DNA of 64,000 nucleotides. It comes from Cupriavidus sp. EM10. GTDB lineage: Bacteria; Pseudomonadota; Gammaproteobacteria; Burkholderiales; Burkholderiaceae. A program made the translations under genes and the position numbers. The notes beneath the pieces were generated by a model that had not been told where the DNA came from, searched no databases, and worked only from the letters and a program-made list of their open reading frames with translations. The DNA lies in the NCBI RefSeq assembly GCF_018729255.1, contig NZ_CP076061.1, positions 2,356,001 to 2,420,000 of the forward strand. Reading direction: 5' to 3'. Of this stretch, positions 1 to 9,121 are shown in pieces (the stretch's first letter is position 1; the number at the start of each line of letters is the position of its first letter).

Positions 1-404
1 TGAAGTACCGGGTCGGCATCGGCGCGCACTTCGCGCAGGTCGCGCGACAGCACGTGCATGCGCGTGGTGGCGGCGTACTGGAGCAGGTCGCCCACCTGGC
101 CCACTGCCAGTTCGTAGCCTTGCCTGGCACGGGCTGCGGTCACGACCGTGCCCACGCGCGGCGTGCGCTTGATGAGTTCCAGCCTGACCAGCCGTTCGAT
201 GGCCGCGCGTACCGTGTGGCGGCTGGCCCCGAACTGCTTGCACAGGTCCATCTCGGTCGGCAGCTTGCTGCCCACCGGGTATTTCCCCGATTCGATTTCC
301 GCGCGCAGGCTGCGGGCCAGGGCCAGGTAGCGCGGGCTGGCGTCGGCGCGCACGCTGGCGGCCGCGTCGCCGAACTCGTCTGGGAGGGTGCCGCCTTGTT
401 CCAT
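1..404 (-). CDS. GntR-family transcriptional regulator, 3' end beyond the window
   Basis: The first about 134 residues of a GntR repressor are present; the stop lies outside the window. After a short leader, residues about 22-90 form the winged helix, with the typical IESGKYPVGSKLPTE and ASRHTVRAAIERL signatures. A linker follows that would lead into an effector (UTRA-like) domain. The ATG at 404 gives the expected GntR spacing before the helix. The gene lies 95 bp beyond the stop of the MFS gene on the same strand, so it is probably the distal gene of the Bug-tauD-lyase-MFS operon and a candidate to read the palindrome at 4793-4806. Family assignment is firm; the effector is unknown. Confidence 0.85.
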   Translation of the reverse strand, partial: MEQGGTLPDEFGDAAASVRADASPRYLALARSLRAEIESGKYPVGSKLPTEMDLCKQFGASRHTVRAAIERLVRLELIKRTPRVGTVVTAARARQGYELAVGQVGDLLQYAATTRMHVLSRDLREVRADADPVL

Positions 405-499
405 GAATTGCGTGCTGGCGTCAGGTTAAGTATCGGAACGGAGCATAGCCGGGACGCGTCGTGGCCGGCAAGCGCCGTCGCGCTGCGGCGTCATCGTCG

Positions 500-1719
500 T
501 CAGCCGCCGAAGTCATTGGCACGGATGGCGGGCTTCGCCCGGCCGCCCCAGTACAGCAGCGCGGCCGCCAGCACGGGCACTCCCGCCAGCGCCATATAGG
601 CCAGGCTCAGACTGTCCACGCGTTGCGCGAAATAGCCGAAGGCGGCCGGGCCCGCTACCACGCCGAAATACGTGCAGAACAGCGCGCCGCCCGTGACCGA
701 CGCCACGCGCCCTGGCGGGGCAAGCCGCGCGACCTCGCCCAGGTAGACGCCGTTCCATCCGATGGCCGTCGCGCCCAGCAGGGCCGCCACCAGGCACAGT
801 GGCACCAGCGTCCATTGGGCCGTAAACATGCCCGTTGCCACGGTACCGGCGCTCATCAGCACGGCCAGCAAAATCAGCACGCCGCGCGGCGCGCGCGCCA
901 GGTCCGCGAGATGGCCCCACGCCAGGCGCCCGGCAATGCCCGCGCCCTGGGCCACCGCATAGATCAGGCCTGCCTGCGTCAGCCCGATGCCGATCTCGTG
1001 GGTCAGGTACGCCATCAGGTAGCCGCTGACCGATAACTGGCAGGCCGAGAACAGCAGCGACACCGCCGCCATCGAGCGCAGGCGGCTGTCGCCCAGCACA
1101 TCGGCGAACATCTGGCGCAGGTTTGCCGCCACCACGAAGCGGCCGGTCGTCGCATCGTCATGCGTGGCCCGCAACGACTGGCTCAATGCGGCAACGGCCA
1201 GCGCCGCAGCGGCCAGCGCGCCGAATGCAGCCTGCCACGAGGCGAAGGCGGCCAGCGGCGGCAACAGGGCGCCGGCCAGCAGTCCACCCAGCGGCACACC
1301 GGTCTGCTTGAGCGAGAACACGAAGCCCATGCGTCCGGCCGAAGTGGTGCGTGCAAGGATCTGCGAGCTGGCCGGGGTGATTGGGCCGTAGCCCAGTCCG
1401 CTGGCCAGCGCGGCCACCGGACGCAGTTCGGGCACGCCGGTGGCCAGCATGCCCAGTGCCGCTGCCTGGGCCAGCAGGCCAAGCTGCGAAGCCCGTACCG
1501 GCCCCATGCCGCGACCATTCCCGCGCCGGCCAGGCTGCCGGCCATGCCGCCCAGGTAGACCAGCGACAGGAACAGGCCGACGCTGGTCAGCGCGATGCCC
1601 GGCATCACGGGCGCCAGCACCGCGAAGGACAGCGTGGCCGCCGTGGCCAGCATCTGGATGGCCAGCGTGCTGGCCAGCGTCAGTGCCGGCCGTCCAGCGG
1701 CGGGCAGGGCAGCGGTCAT
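500..1719 (-). CDS. MFS transporter (frame broken once near 1492-1505)
   Basis: Twelve-segment major facilitator carrier, about 406 residues once repaired. The N-terminal part (MTAALPAAGRPALTLAST, from ATG 1719) and the rest (GASQLGLLAQ or GPVRASQLGLL onward to the stop at 500) lie in different frames. One extra G in the G runs at 1492-1505 joins them, and the span is one base short of a multiple of three. The start overlaps the stop of the upstream lyase gene by ATGA, so they are translationally coupled. Its position makes it the likely uptake or export carrier for the substrate of the tauD/lyase operon. The substrate is not deducible. Confidence 0.8.
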
Positions 1720-2599
1720 GAAGCGTGGCGCTTGTCGAAGTCCCACACCGACTCGAAATCCATCAGCGTGTTGAAGCGCGGGAAGTCATAGAGCCGATCG
1801 CCGATGCCCAGCGACGTCCGGTTGGCTTGCAGGTGGCCGTACACATCCTCCAGCGCCTTGCCCATCGCCAGGAAGCCCACCGCCGGATAGATGGCGATGG
1901 CAAAGCCCATCTGCTCCAGCATTGCGGCGGGCAGCACTGGCGTGCGGCCGGTCTCCACCACATTGACCAGCAGCGGCAGGTCGAAGGTACGGCCGATGAT
2001 CTCCAGCTCCTTCTCCGACTCGGGCGATTCCACGAACAGGATGTCCGCCCCGCCTTGGCGTACGCCTCGGCGCGGCGCAGCGCTTCGTCGAGTCCCAGCG
2101 TCGTGCGGGCATCGGTACGGGCCAGGATCAGGAAGTCGCGGCTTTCGCGCGCTTCCACGGCCACCTGGATCTTCTTGACCATGTCCTCGGCCGGAATCAC
2201 GCGCCGCCCCGGCGTATGGCCGCATTTCTTCGGGAATTCCTGGTCTTCGAGCTGGATCACGCTGGCACCGGCGCGCTCGTAGCCGCGCACCGTATGCGCG
2301 ACATTGAGCAGGCCCCCGTAGCCGGTATCGCCGTCGCAGATCATTGGCACCGTGGCGGCGGAGCAGAATGCGCCCACGCGGTTGACCATGTCGGTGTAGG
2401 TGGCCAGCCCGGCATCGGGCAGGCCCAGATACGACGCCACGGTGCCGTAGCCGGTCATGTAGAGGCAGTCGAAGCCCATGCGCGTGGCGATGCGCACGGA
2501 AATCATGTCGAACACGCCCGGCGCGGCGATCAGGCGCTTGCGCGCCAGCAGTTCGCGCATGGACGGACGGGCGGCGGGCTGCGAGGAGGTGGTGGTCAT
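1716..2599 (-). CDS. Isocitrate lyase/PEP mutase-superfamily enzyme (frame broken near 2045-2054)
   Basis: About 294 residues after repair, the normal size for carboxyphosphonoenolpyruvate mutase, oxaloacetate decarboxylase and 2-methylisocitrate lyase-like enzymes. Visible signatures are GVFDMISVRIA near the N-terminus, the metal-binding DGDTGYGG, and EDQEFPKKCGH with the family's catalytic cysteine loop. The protein runs in one frame to AYAKAG and resumes as ADILFVESPE in another; restoring one base in the C/G-rich run at 2045-2054 joins them. The start overlaps the tauD-like stop by one base (TGATG). The reaction is probably a C-C or C-P bond cleavage or rearrangement of a 2-oxo or dicarboxylic acid; which one cannot be told. 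Confidence 0.85.
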
Positions 2600-3732
2600 C
2601 AGGCGGCTTCCTTGACGGGATAGATGCGGAGTTTCATGCCGTGGGCATTGGCCATGCGGGCTTCGAAGGCGCGGATCTCGGGCGTGATGCCGGTGCCACG
2701 GAATCCGCCGCGCACGCAGGCGGCGTCCACGTCCTTGTAGGCATCGAGCCAGCCCAGCGGCAGCGGCTGGGCCTGCGGCAACGACAGCCACAGGCGGAAC
2801 AGGTGGCGCTTGCGCTCGGGCTCGGGGTGGTCCTCGTACTCGGTGCGCGAATGCAGCACGATATGGTTGTTCAGCAGCTGGATGTCGCCCGGCTGCAGGT
2901 CCATGTCGTAGCGCAGGTCCTCGCGCGCCAGCAGCGTATCCAACAGGTCGAGCGCCTCGGTCTGTTGCGGGGACAGGCGCGGTACATCGGGAAAGCTGGC
3001 CTGTGCGCCCTTGATGTGGTTGCGGATGTGGCGGCACGCGAAATGCCCGTCGCGCACGCCGAAGACCGGTGCCGCGTACCACGGCGCTTCCTCGGGCGCC
3101 TGCTCGCCTTGCCGGCTGAAGATGAGCGGCCGGTACAGCTCGGCGGCCAGGTCCGGGCGCAGCCGCACCATTTCGTTGTGGGCGGCGATGGAGCTGGTGA
3201 TCAGGCTGGAACCGCCCGCCTTGGCCGTGCGCACGCAGAACAGGCCCACCATGTCGCTGCCATCGGCATGGAAGTCCAGGCCCGAGCGCGTGTTGTACCC
3301 GCGTCCGGTGCTGGAGCGATAGGTGCCGCCTGCATCGCGCACGTCGGACACGAACTGGCTCAGCTTGCCCTGCGGACGCGGCACGCCCAGCAGCAGGCCG
3401 ATGCCCCAGAACAGGTTGCGCAGCGCATCGGCGTCCCAGCGGTCCACCGGAAAGCCGCGCAGCAGCTTGACGCCGAAGCCGCCCTGGGTCTCGTCGATCA
3501 ACGCCACCAGGCGGCGGCGCACGCGGGCGTCGAGCGGGAAGTCCTCGATCGACATGTCGAACATGTCCTTGCCGGTGGCCAGCGCATGGCGCAGCGCGTC
3601 TTCGAGCGCGGCGACTTCGTCGTCGTCCAGCACGTGGATCCAGCTCTGGTCGCGCTCCATGTCGGCGCGGATCCAGGCGCCCGGCACCGGGCGGATCGTA
3701 TCGATGGAGGGGGTGTCGTGGGTCGTGTTCAT
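2599..3732 (-). CDS. TauD/TfdA-family 2-oxoglutarate- and Fe(II)-dependent dioxygenase
   Basis: About 377 residues with the TauD/TfdA fold. The HxD half of the iron facial triad is in DFHADGSD, the distal His in NNHIVLHSRTEYEDH, and the 2OG-binding Arg in RHLFRLWLS. Members hydroxylate the carbon next to a sulfonate, ether, carboxylate or amine. I prefer the ATG at 3732 (GAGAG upstream), but an in-frame ATG at 3747 with GGAG is equally possible. It is second in the Bug-dioxygenase-lyase-MFS operon. With the HpsN-like gene across the promoter, an organosulfonate or hydroxy-acid substrate is an attractive inference, not shown. Confidence 0.88.
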   Translation of the reverse strand: MNTTHDTPSIDTIRPVPGAWIRADMERDQSWIHVLDDDEVAALEDALRHALATGKDMFDMSIEDFPLDARVRRRLVALIDETQGGFGVKLLRGFPVDRWDADALRNLFWGIGLLLGVPRPQGKLSQFVSDVRDAGGTYRSSTGRGYNTRSGLDFHADGSDMVGLFCVRTAKAGGSSLITSSIAAHNEMVRLRPDLAAELYRPLIFSRQGEQAPEEAPWYAAPVFGVRDGHFACRHIRNHIKGAQASFPDVPRLSPQQTEALDLLDTLLAREDLRYDMDLQPGDIQLLNNHIVLHSRTEYEDHPEPERKRHLFRLWLSLPQAQPLPLGWLDAYKDVDAACVRGGFRGTGITPEIRAFEARMANAHGMKLRIYPVKEAA

Positions 3733-3754
3733 TTGCGCGTCTCTCATTCGTCTG

Positions 3755-4714
3755 TCACTCCGCTTGCAGGTTGACTTCCCTGGCCAGCCGTTGCCAGAAC
3801 TCGAAATCCTTCTTCACCTGGACGTTGAATTCGTCCACCGACTGTGCCACCGGCGTGGCGGCCTGCTCGGCCAGGATTTCCTTCATGTCCGGCGCCATCA
3901 CGATGTCGTGCACTTCCTTCTGCATGCGCTCCAGCGCGGCCTTGGGCGTCTTGGCCGGCGCATAGAGGCTGTATGACGTGTAGACCTCGAAGTCCTTCAT
4001 GCCCGATTCGATCATGGTCGGCACGTTGGGCAGGGCCGAGGAGCGCTGCGCGCCGGTCACGGCCAGCGGGCGCAGCTTGCCGGACGTGATGAACGGCTTG
4101 GCGGTCAGCACGCTGGTGACGCCTACCGTGGTGACGCCGCCGATCACGTCGGTCATCAGCGGCGCTCCACCCTTGTAGGCCACGTTGACCATGTCCAGGT
4201 GCTGGTACTTGTTGTACATCTCGCCCACCAGGCGGGTCATGTTCTCGGAACTGCCATACGAATACTTGTCGGGCTTTGCCTTGACGTGCTTCGCGAATTC
4301 CACCGCGGTCGTGGCCGGGAAGCTGCTCTGCGTGACGAATACCAGCGGCGACTTGCACACCATCGTCACGCCGACCAGGTCGGTGAACGTGTCGTACGGC
4401 ATCTTCTTGTAGAGGATCGGGTTCAGCAGGTGCGTGTTCACCACCAGCACGTAGGTGTGGCCGTCGGGCGCCGACTTGGCGACGAAGTCGGTGCCGATGA
4501 TGCCGTTGGCGCCCGGGCGGTTGTCCACCATCACCGGGTGCTTGAGCCGTGGCGTCAGGCGTTCGGCCAGCCGGCGGGCCACGATGTCGGTGCCGCCGCC
4601 GGCCGAGTACGGCACGACGATCCGCACCGGCTTGTCCGGGAATTCGGCTCGAGCGGGGAGGGCCAGCACCGCCAGGCCCAGGGCCATCAGCGTCAATTTG
4701 TGTGGGGCGAACAT
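3755..4714 (-). CDS. Bug-family periplasmic receptor (TctC type)
   Basis: A 319-residue tripartite tricarboxylate receptor of the kind greatly expanded in Cupriavidus and Bordetella. It begins with a Sec signal peptide ending LPARA, followed by EFPDKPVRIVVPYSAGGGTD, the Bug carboxylate-binding signature. A longer open frame extends upstream, but the ATG at 4714 has AGGAG at the right distance and starts exactly at the signal peptide. No TctA/TctB membrane genes are nearby, so it either feeds an unlinked transporter or acts as a sensor. It is the first gene of the left arm, transcribed from the promoter overlapping 4788-4817. Confidence 0.9.
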   Translation of the reverse strand: MFAPHKLTLMALGLAVLALPARAEFPDKPVRIVVPYSAGGGTDIVARRLAERLTPRLKHPVMVDNRPGANGIIGTDFVAKSAPDGHTYVLVVNTHLLNPILYKKMPYDTFTDLVGVTMVCKSPLVFVTQSSFPATTAVEFAKHVKAKPDKYSYGSSENMTRLVGEMYNKYQHLDMVNVAYKGGAPLMTDVIGGVTTVGVTSVLTAKPFITSGKLRPLAVTGAQRSSALPNVPTMIESGMKDFEVYTSYSLYAPAKTPKAALERMQKEVHDIVMAPDMKEILAEQAATPVAQSVDEFNVQVKKDFEFWQRLAREVNLQAE

Positions 4715-4787
4715 GCGTTTGTCTCCTCTTTCTGCGACGTGAAGATGCCGGGCCGAGGGCCATAGCGGAATCGTCGTGTCCGTATTT

Positions 4788-4817
4788 ATTATTTTGTCCG
4801 GACAAATTGTGAGACAA
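4788..4817 (-). promoter_or_regulatory. Promoter with 14-bp palindromic operator for the Bug-tauD operon
   Basis: On the minus strand TTGTCT (4812-4817) and AATAAT (4788-4793) are separated by 18 bp. The spacer holds the perfect palindrome TTTGTCCGGACAAA (4793-4806). A palindrome between -35 and -10 is a standard repressor position, and its layout suits a GntR-type dimer. The GntR gene at the end of this operon is the natural candidate. The link is inference. Confidence 0.55.
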
Positions 4818-4912
4818 GCATAGGCAGCAGACCCCGTCCCCGCAAGGCCGGGGTGGGTCGGTGCTTTCCCTATGGCGCGGCGAGACAAGGCTTCTCCGGG
4901 AAACCCCTAGTT

Positions 4913-4926
4913 TGCATACGAATGCA
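4913..4926 (+). promoter_or_regulatory. Upstream LacI-type operator of the hpsN-like operon
   Basis: TGCATACGAATGCA is an almost perfect inverted repeat with a central CG, as expected for LacI-family operators. It covers a possible -35 (TTGCAT, 4912-4917). A second copy lies 26 bp downstream, centre to centre. The LacI gene at 7066 closes the same operon and is the likely ligand. Confidence 0.6.
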
Positions 4927-4938
4927 AGAAAACTACTC

Positions 4939-4952
4939 TGCATACGTATGCA
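4939..4952 (+). promoter_or_regulatory. Downstream LacI-type operator of the hpsN-like operon
   Basis: TGCATACGTATGCA is a perfect 14-bp palindrome with central CG, 22 bp before the ATG at 4974 and just after a weak -10 candidate (TACTCT, 4934-4939). With the copy at 4913-4926 it brackets the promoter, an arrangement that would block initiation. Confidence 0.65.
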
Positions 4953-4973
4953 CAACCCCAAACGGAAACTTCC

Positions 4974-6296
4974 ATGATTCGTTACCTCAAGCGTGGCCGC
5001 GACATTCAGGCGCGCGCCGACGACGATACCGCCGTCCGCAACACCGTTGAAGGCATCATCCGCGACATCGAGACGCGCGGCGATGCGGCCGTTCGCGAAT
5101 ACAGCAGGAAGTTCGACAACTGGGAGCCTCAGGACTTCCGCCTGTCGGACGCCGCCATCGAGCGAGCCATGAAGAGCCTGTCGGCGCGCGAGCTGGAAGA
5201 CATCCGCTTTGCCCAGGCCCAGGTCCGCAACTTCGCCCAGATCCAGCGCGACTCCATGCTCGACGTCGAAGTCGAAACGCGCCCGGGCGTGTTCCTTGGC
5301 CATCGCCATGTGCCCATCAATGCGGTGGGCTGCTACATCCCGGGCGGCAAGTATCCGCTGCTGGCCTCGGCGCACATGAGCGTGCTGACGGCCAAGGTGG
5401 CCGGCGTCAAGCGCGTGGTGGCGACGGCGCCGCCGTTCCACGGCGAGCCGCATCCGGCTATCGTGGCAGCCATGCACATGGCGGGCGCGGACGAGATCCT
5501 GGTGCTGGGCGGCGTGCAGGCCGTGGTGGCTATGGCGGTGGGCACGTCCAGCATCGCACCCGTGGACATGCTGGTCGGTCCGGGCAACATGTTCGTGGCC
5601 GAGGCCAAGCGCCAGCTGTTCGGCCGCGTCGGCATCGACCTGTTCGCCGGCCCCACCGAGACGCTGGTGATTGCCGATGACTCGGTCGACGGCGAGATCT
5701 GCGCGGTCGACCTGCTGGGCCAGGCCGAGCATGGCCTGACGTCGCCGGCCGTGCTGCTGACCGACAGCGAAGCGCTGGCGCACGCCACGATGGCGGAGAT
5801 CGAGCGCCAGCTCAAGATCCTGCCGACGGCGCAGATTGCCGCCAAGGCCTGGGCCGATTTCGGCGAGGTGATCGTCTGCGATTCGCGCGAGGAAATGCTG
5901 CAGAAGGCCGACGAGATTGCCTCGGAACACGTGCAGGTCATGACCCGCGACCCCGACTGGTTCCTGAACAACATGACCAACTACGGCGCGCTGTTCCTGG
6001 GCCCGCGCACCAACGTGGCCTATGGCGACAAGGTGATCGGCACCAACCACACGCTGCCCACCAACAAGGCCGCGCGCTACACGGGCGGGCTGTGGGTCGG
6101 CAAGTTCCTGAAGACCTGCACGTTCCAGCGCGTGACCACCGATGCGGCCAGCGCCGAGATCGGCGAATACTGCTCGCGCCTGTGCCACATGGAGAACTTT
6201 GCCGGCCACGGCGAGCAGGCCAATATCCGCGTGCGCCGCTATGGCAATCGTCCGGACGTGCCCTGGTACGAACCGGTGCCGGAGCAGCAGCCGTGA
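4974..6296 (+). CDS. Histidinol dehydrogenase-family protein, HpsN (sulfopropanediol 3-dehydrogenase)-like
   Basis: 440 residues of the HisD fold. Visible are the nucleotide-binding [17 protein letters not shown], the LVGPGN motif, [13 protein letters not shown] and ASEHVQVM. The C-terminus ([20 protein letters not shown]) resembles the catabolic HpsN-type branch rather than biosynthetic HisD. HpsN oxidises the C1 alcohol of (R)-2,3-dihydroxypropane-1-sulfonate to sulfolactate with NAD. The neighbours (SDR, LacI, TauD-like, Bug) are catabolic, with no his genes, which supports that reading. The stop overlaps the SDR start (GTGA). The exact substrate stays open because no sulfo-lyase gene is in view. 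Confidence 0.8.
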   Translation: MIRYLKRGRDIQARADDDTAVRNTVEGIIRDIETRGDAAVREYSRKFDNWEPQDFRLSDAAIERAMKSLSARELEDIRFAQAQVRNFAQIQRDSMLDVEVETRPGVFLGHRHVPINAVGCYIPGGKYPLLASAHMSVLTAKVAGVKRVVATAPPFHGEPHPAIVAAMHMAGADEILVLGGVQAVVAMAVGTSSIAPVDMLVGPGNMFVAEAKRQLFGRVGIDLFAGPTETLVIADDSVDGEICAVDLLGQAEHGLTSPAVLLTDSEALAHATMAEIERQLKILPTAQIAAKAWADFGEVIVCDSREEMLQKADEIASEHVQVMTRDPDWFLNNMTNYGALFLGPRTNVAYGDKVIGTNHTLPTNKAARYTGGLWVGKFLKTCTFQRVTTDAASAEIGEYCSRLCHMENFAGHGEQANIRVRRYGNRPDVPWYEPVPEQQP

Positions 6297-7069
6297 CAGC
6301 CGCATCGCCACTGCCGGCATTCGGCGGCTTCCGCCTCGATGGCAAGCGCGCGCTTGTCACGGGCGGCGGCCGTGGGCTGGGGCTTGCGGCGGGCGTGGCA
6401 CTGGCGCAGGCCGGTGCCGAAGTCACGCTCGCGGCCCGCTCGGGCGCCGAACTGGAGGCCGCCTGCGCCGCCATCCGCGAGCAGGGCGGCAGGGCCGACT
6501 TCCTGGTGCTGGACGTGACCGACCCGGCAGCGGTCCGGCAGGCCATCGGCAGTCGCCCGCCGTTCCAGGTGCTGGTCAATAACGCGGGGATGAACCGGCC
6601 CAGGCTGCTGACCGAAACGCCCGACGAAGACATCGACGCCGTTTTCGCGCTGAACGTGAAGGCCACCTTCTACGTTTCGCGCGAGGTGGCGCGCGGCCTG
6701 CAGGCGGCGGGGCTGCCAGGATCGATCATCAATGTCTCGTCGCAGATGGGGCACGTGGGCAGCCCGCGCCGCACGCTGTACTGCGCCAGCAAGCATGCGG
6801 TGGAAGGCATGAGCAAGGCGCTGGCATGGGAACTGGGCCCGGCGGGCATCCGCGTCAATACGCTGTGTCCCACCTTCATCGAGACGGCACTGACCGCGCC
6901 GATGTTCGAGGATGCGACGTTCCGGCGCTTCGTGACGGACAGGATCGCGCTGGGCCGGCTGGGCCGGATCGAGGAGGTGATGGGTCCGGTGGTGTTCCTG
7001 GCCAGCGATGCGTCCAGCCTGATGACCGGCAGCGCGCTGATGCTCGACGGTGGGTGGACGGCGGCATGA
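6293..7069 (+). CDS. Short-chain dehydrogenase/reductase
   Basis: 258-residue classical SDR. The Rossmann motif [11 protein letters not shown] lies near residue 22, NNAG near 95, the catalytic Ser in INVSSQMG, and YCASKHA gives the Tyr/Lys pair; the end reads MLDGGW. Translation probably starts at the GTG at 6293 overlapping the hpsN-like stop, because the family's N-terminus ([16 protein letters not shown]) begins right there and nothing conserved lies upstream. It overlaps the LacI gene by ATGA. It probably oxidises or epimerises a second hydroxyl of the same polyol or sulfo-polyol substrate. Confidence 0.88.
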   Translation: MTAASPLPAFGGFRLDGKRALVTGGGRGLGLAAGVALAQAGAEVTLAARSGAELEAACAAIREQGGRADFLVLDVTDPAAVRQAIGSRPPFQVLVNNAGMNRPRLLTETPDEDIDAVFALNVKATFYVSREVARGLQAAGLPGSIINVSSQMGHVGSPRRTLYCASKHAVEGMSKALAWELGPAGIRVNTLCPTFIETALTAPMFEDATFRRFVTDRIALGRLGRIEEVMGPVVFLASDASSLMTGSALMLDGGWTAA

Positions 7070-8076
7070 AGAAGGTCACCGCCCACGACGTGGCTCGCCT
7101 GGCTGAAGTCTCGCAGTCGGCCGTCAGCCGCACATTTACACCCGGCGCCAGCGTGGCGCCGGAAACGCGCGAGCGCATCGAGACGGCGGCGCGCAAGCTC
7201 GGCTATCGGCCAAACGCCATCGCGCGCAGCCTGATCACGCGTCGCAGCCGCATCATCGGGCTGGTGATGAGCTACCTGGAGAACCAGTTCTATCCGGTGG
7301 TCATCGAGCGCCTGTGCCAGGCGCTGCAGCAGGACGGCTATCACGTGCTGCTGTTTATCAGCCAGACCGAAGACGCCGACGACGTGCTGACCGACATCCT
7401 GCAGTACCAGGTCGACGGCATCGTGATGGCGTCCACGACGCTGTCGTCGGCGCTGGCCAACGATTGCCACAATGCCGGCATTCCCGTGGTGCTGTTCAAC
7501 CGCGTGGCGCAGATGGGCGCCATGGGGGCCTATGCCACCAGTTCGGTGACCTCGCAAAACCGGGAGGGCGGACGCCTGGTGGGCGACATGCTGGTGCGCA
7601 GCGGCCATCGCCGCATCGCCTGGCTGGCCGGCGCGGAGAACGCATCGACCAGCCGCGACCGCGAGGCCGGCCTGCGCGACGCGCTGGCTGCCGCCGGTCT
7701 GCCGCTGCATGCCCGCGCGGTGGGCCACTACGACTTCGGTGAAGCGCGGCGCGCCGTGCTTGCCCTGTTTCAAGACCCCGAAGACCGGCCGGACGCGCTG
7801 TTCGCCGCCAACGACCACATGGCCATCGCGGCGCTTGAAACCCTGCGCTCCGAACTGGGCCTGCAGGTGCCGCGCGACGTTTCGGTGGTGGGCTTCGACA
7901 ACGTGCCGCAGGCCGCATGGCCGTCGTTCGACCTGACCACCGTGCAGCAGGACGTCGAGAAGATGGTGGACGCCACGCGCACGCTGCTGTTCGACCAGAT
8001 CGGCGGCCAGGTCATGGCGCGCAGCGTGGATGTGCCGTGCGTGCTCATGGAACGCGGCACCGTGCGTCGGCCCTAG
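7066..8076 (+). CDS. LacI-family transcriptional regulator
   Basis: 336 residues. The N-terminal helix-turn-helix is at residues 4-25 (VTAHDVARLAEVSQSAVSRTF), the hinge helix follows (RPNAIARSL), and then the periplasmic-binding-protein-like effector domain with FAANDHMAIAALE and VVGFDNVP. It is the last gene of the hpsN-like/SDR operon and overlaps the SDR stop by ATGA. The paired TGCATACG(T/A)ATGCA sites upstream of the operon have the symmetry and central CG expected for this family, so autoregulation together with the two dehydrogenases is likely. Confidence 0.92.
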   Translation: MKKVTAHDVARLAEVSQSAVSRTFTPGASVAPETRERIETAARKLGYRPNAIARSLITRRSRIIGLVMSYLENQFYPVVIERLCQALQQDGYHVLLFISQTEDADDVLTDILQYQVDGIVMASTTLSSALANDCHNAGIPVVLFNRVAQMGAMGAYATSSVTSQNREGGRLVGDMLVRSGHRRIAWLAGAENASTSRDREAGLRDALAAAGLPLHARAVGHYDFGEARRAVLALFQDPEDRPDALFAANDHMAIAALETLRSELGLQVPRDVSVVGFDNVPQAAWPSFDLTTVQQDVEKMVDATRTLLFDQIGGQVMARSVDVPCVLMERGTVRRP

Positions 8077-8134
8077 CCCAGCGGATGTTCGGGGGAAGTG
8101 GAACAGCAACGCTTGCGGGAGGTGTTCGCGACAA

Positions 8135-8159
8135 GGCGGACGCGTGGCGCGCGTCCGCC
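8135..8159 (+). terminator. Strong GC hairpin downstream of the LacI gene
   Basis: A 10-bp perfect stem (GGCGGACGCG with CGCGTCCGCC) and a 5-nt loop lie 60 bp after the LacI stop. There is no T run, so if it ends transcription it would not be a classical intrinsic terminator. Confidence 0.35.
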
Positions 8160-8199
8160 CCGGGGACGTCGGATATCCCGCTATAGCGGCAGGCGTGGA

Positions 8200-8427
8200 T
8201 TAACGGCGCTGCTCGCGCTCGTCGCGGCGCTCTTGCTGTCCGCCTTGCTGGCCCTGCTGACCGCTCTGCTGGTTCTGCTGGCCACTTTGCTGACCTTGCT
8301 GGCCTTGCTGGCCGCCCTGCTGGCCCTGCTGGCCCTGCTGCCCGCTCTGCTGATTCTGCTGCCCGCTTTGCTGGCCTTGCTGGCCTTGTTGACCGCCTTG
8401 CTGGCTTCCCTGGTTCTGCATAGTCAT
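8200..8427 (-). CDS. Small glutamine/glycine-repeat protein
   Basis: 75 residues built almost wholly from QQGQQ and SGQQNQQ units, with a short charged tail rich in Arg and Glu (QERRDEREQRR). There is no signal peptide or membrane segment, and I recognise no family. The ATG at 8427 is chosen because TGGAG lies 7 nt upstream; an ATG at 8439 lacks a good site. The DNA is an imperfect tandem repeat of the codons for Gln and Gly, prone to length variation. The composition suggests a disordered, hydrophilic stress- or matrix-type protein. This is composition-based speculation. Confidence 0.6.
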   Translation of the reverse strand: MTMQNQGSQQGGQQGQQGQQSGQQNQQSGQQGQQGQQGGQQGQQGQQSGQQNQQSGQQGQQGGQQERRDEREQRR

Positions 8428-8645
8428 GATGCGCTCCATATGGTGGTGTGGGAAGGGCGTCTCGCCATTCCCACGTCGGGTGGCGCAACACCCGTGCCAC
8501 TAGCGCCGAGCTCGACAAAACCGATATAAGTGACGGAAGGCGATCTGCCAGCGCGTCGGCGGGCGACTGCCGGAACCAGCCGCTTACAACGGCGTATGAA
8601 ACATGCACAACGGATTTTCAAAACGCCGTGCCCGTCGCGCCATGG

Positions 8646-9121
8646 TCATCGTCCGCCACCGCCCGCGCCACCGCCACCCGCGCCACCGGCCCCGCCTGCA
8701 CCGCCCCACCGGATCCACCGCCGGAGCCGCCACCGGAGCCGCCAGTCGGCCCTGTGCCGGTCGGTCCTCCGCCATGCGGCCCGCCGGATGAACCACTGCC
8801 CATCGCGCCGCTGTTGGCGGACCCGGTTCCCGACGGCCCGCTACCGGACGGAAACCCCGTGCCGCTGCTGCCGCTGCCCGGGCTTGTGGGGCCCGAGCCC
8901 ATCGTGTTGCCAGACGTGCCACCGCCCGACGCGCTTCGTTTGTTGCTTCCGCCATGGCCCCGTTGCTGAGACGTGCTCCCCGTCGAACCGGAGCCGGTTG
9001 CCGTGGTTCCGCTGCTTGTGCCTGCAGTGCCTGCAGTGCCTCCGGCGCCGGTCTGCGCAAAGGCGGCGCCTCCAAACAGAAGGACGACGGCTGACACACA
9101 TAATCTATTGGCGATTGACAT
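8646..9121 (-). CDS. Secreted glycine/serine/threonine-rich protein (frame break near 8704-8707)
   Basis: Begins with a clear Sec signal peptide (VSAVVLLFGGAAFAQ), then about 130 residues of Gly, Ser, Thr and Ala in GSG, GTG and SSG repeats. As sequenced, the frame changes character at the run CCCC 8704-8707 and continues as a Val/Ala/Arg-rich tail to a stop at 8618. Adding one base there keeps the glycine-rich composition through to a TGA at 8646 (ending GGGR). I therefore give the restored end; the as-is end is 8618. ATG 9121 has GGAGAG upstream, nearly the same leader as the Gln/Gly gene next door. Function unknown. Confidence 0.55.

Noticed and set aside
4974..6296. Biosynthetic hisD
   Set aside because: No other his genes nearby, catabolic neighbours and LacI control, and an HpsN-type C-terminus.
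3744..6320. Very long open frame antisense to the Bug and hpsN-like genes
   Set aside because: It runs across two real genes and their promoter region, has no family-like sequence, and is typical of high-GC DNA where stops are rare.
8200..8427. CRISPR-like or true tandem repeat array
   Set aside because: The repetition is codon-level (Gln/Gly codons) within an open frame with a ribosome site; there are no spacers.
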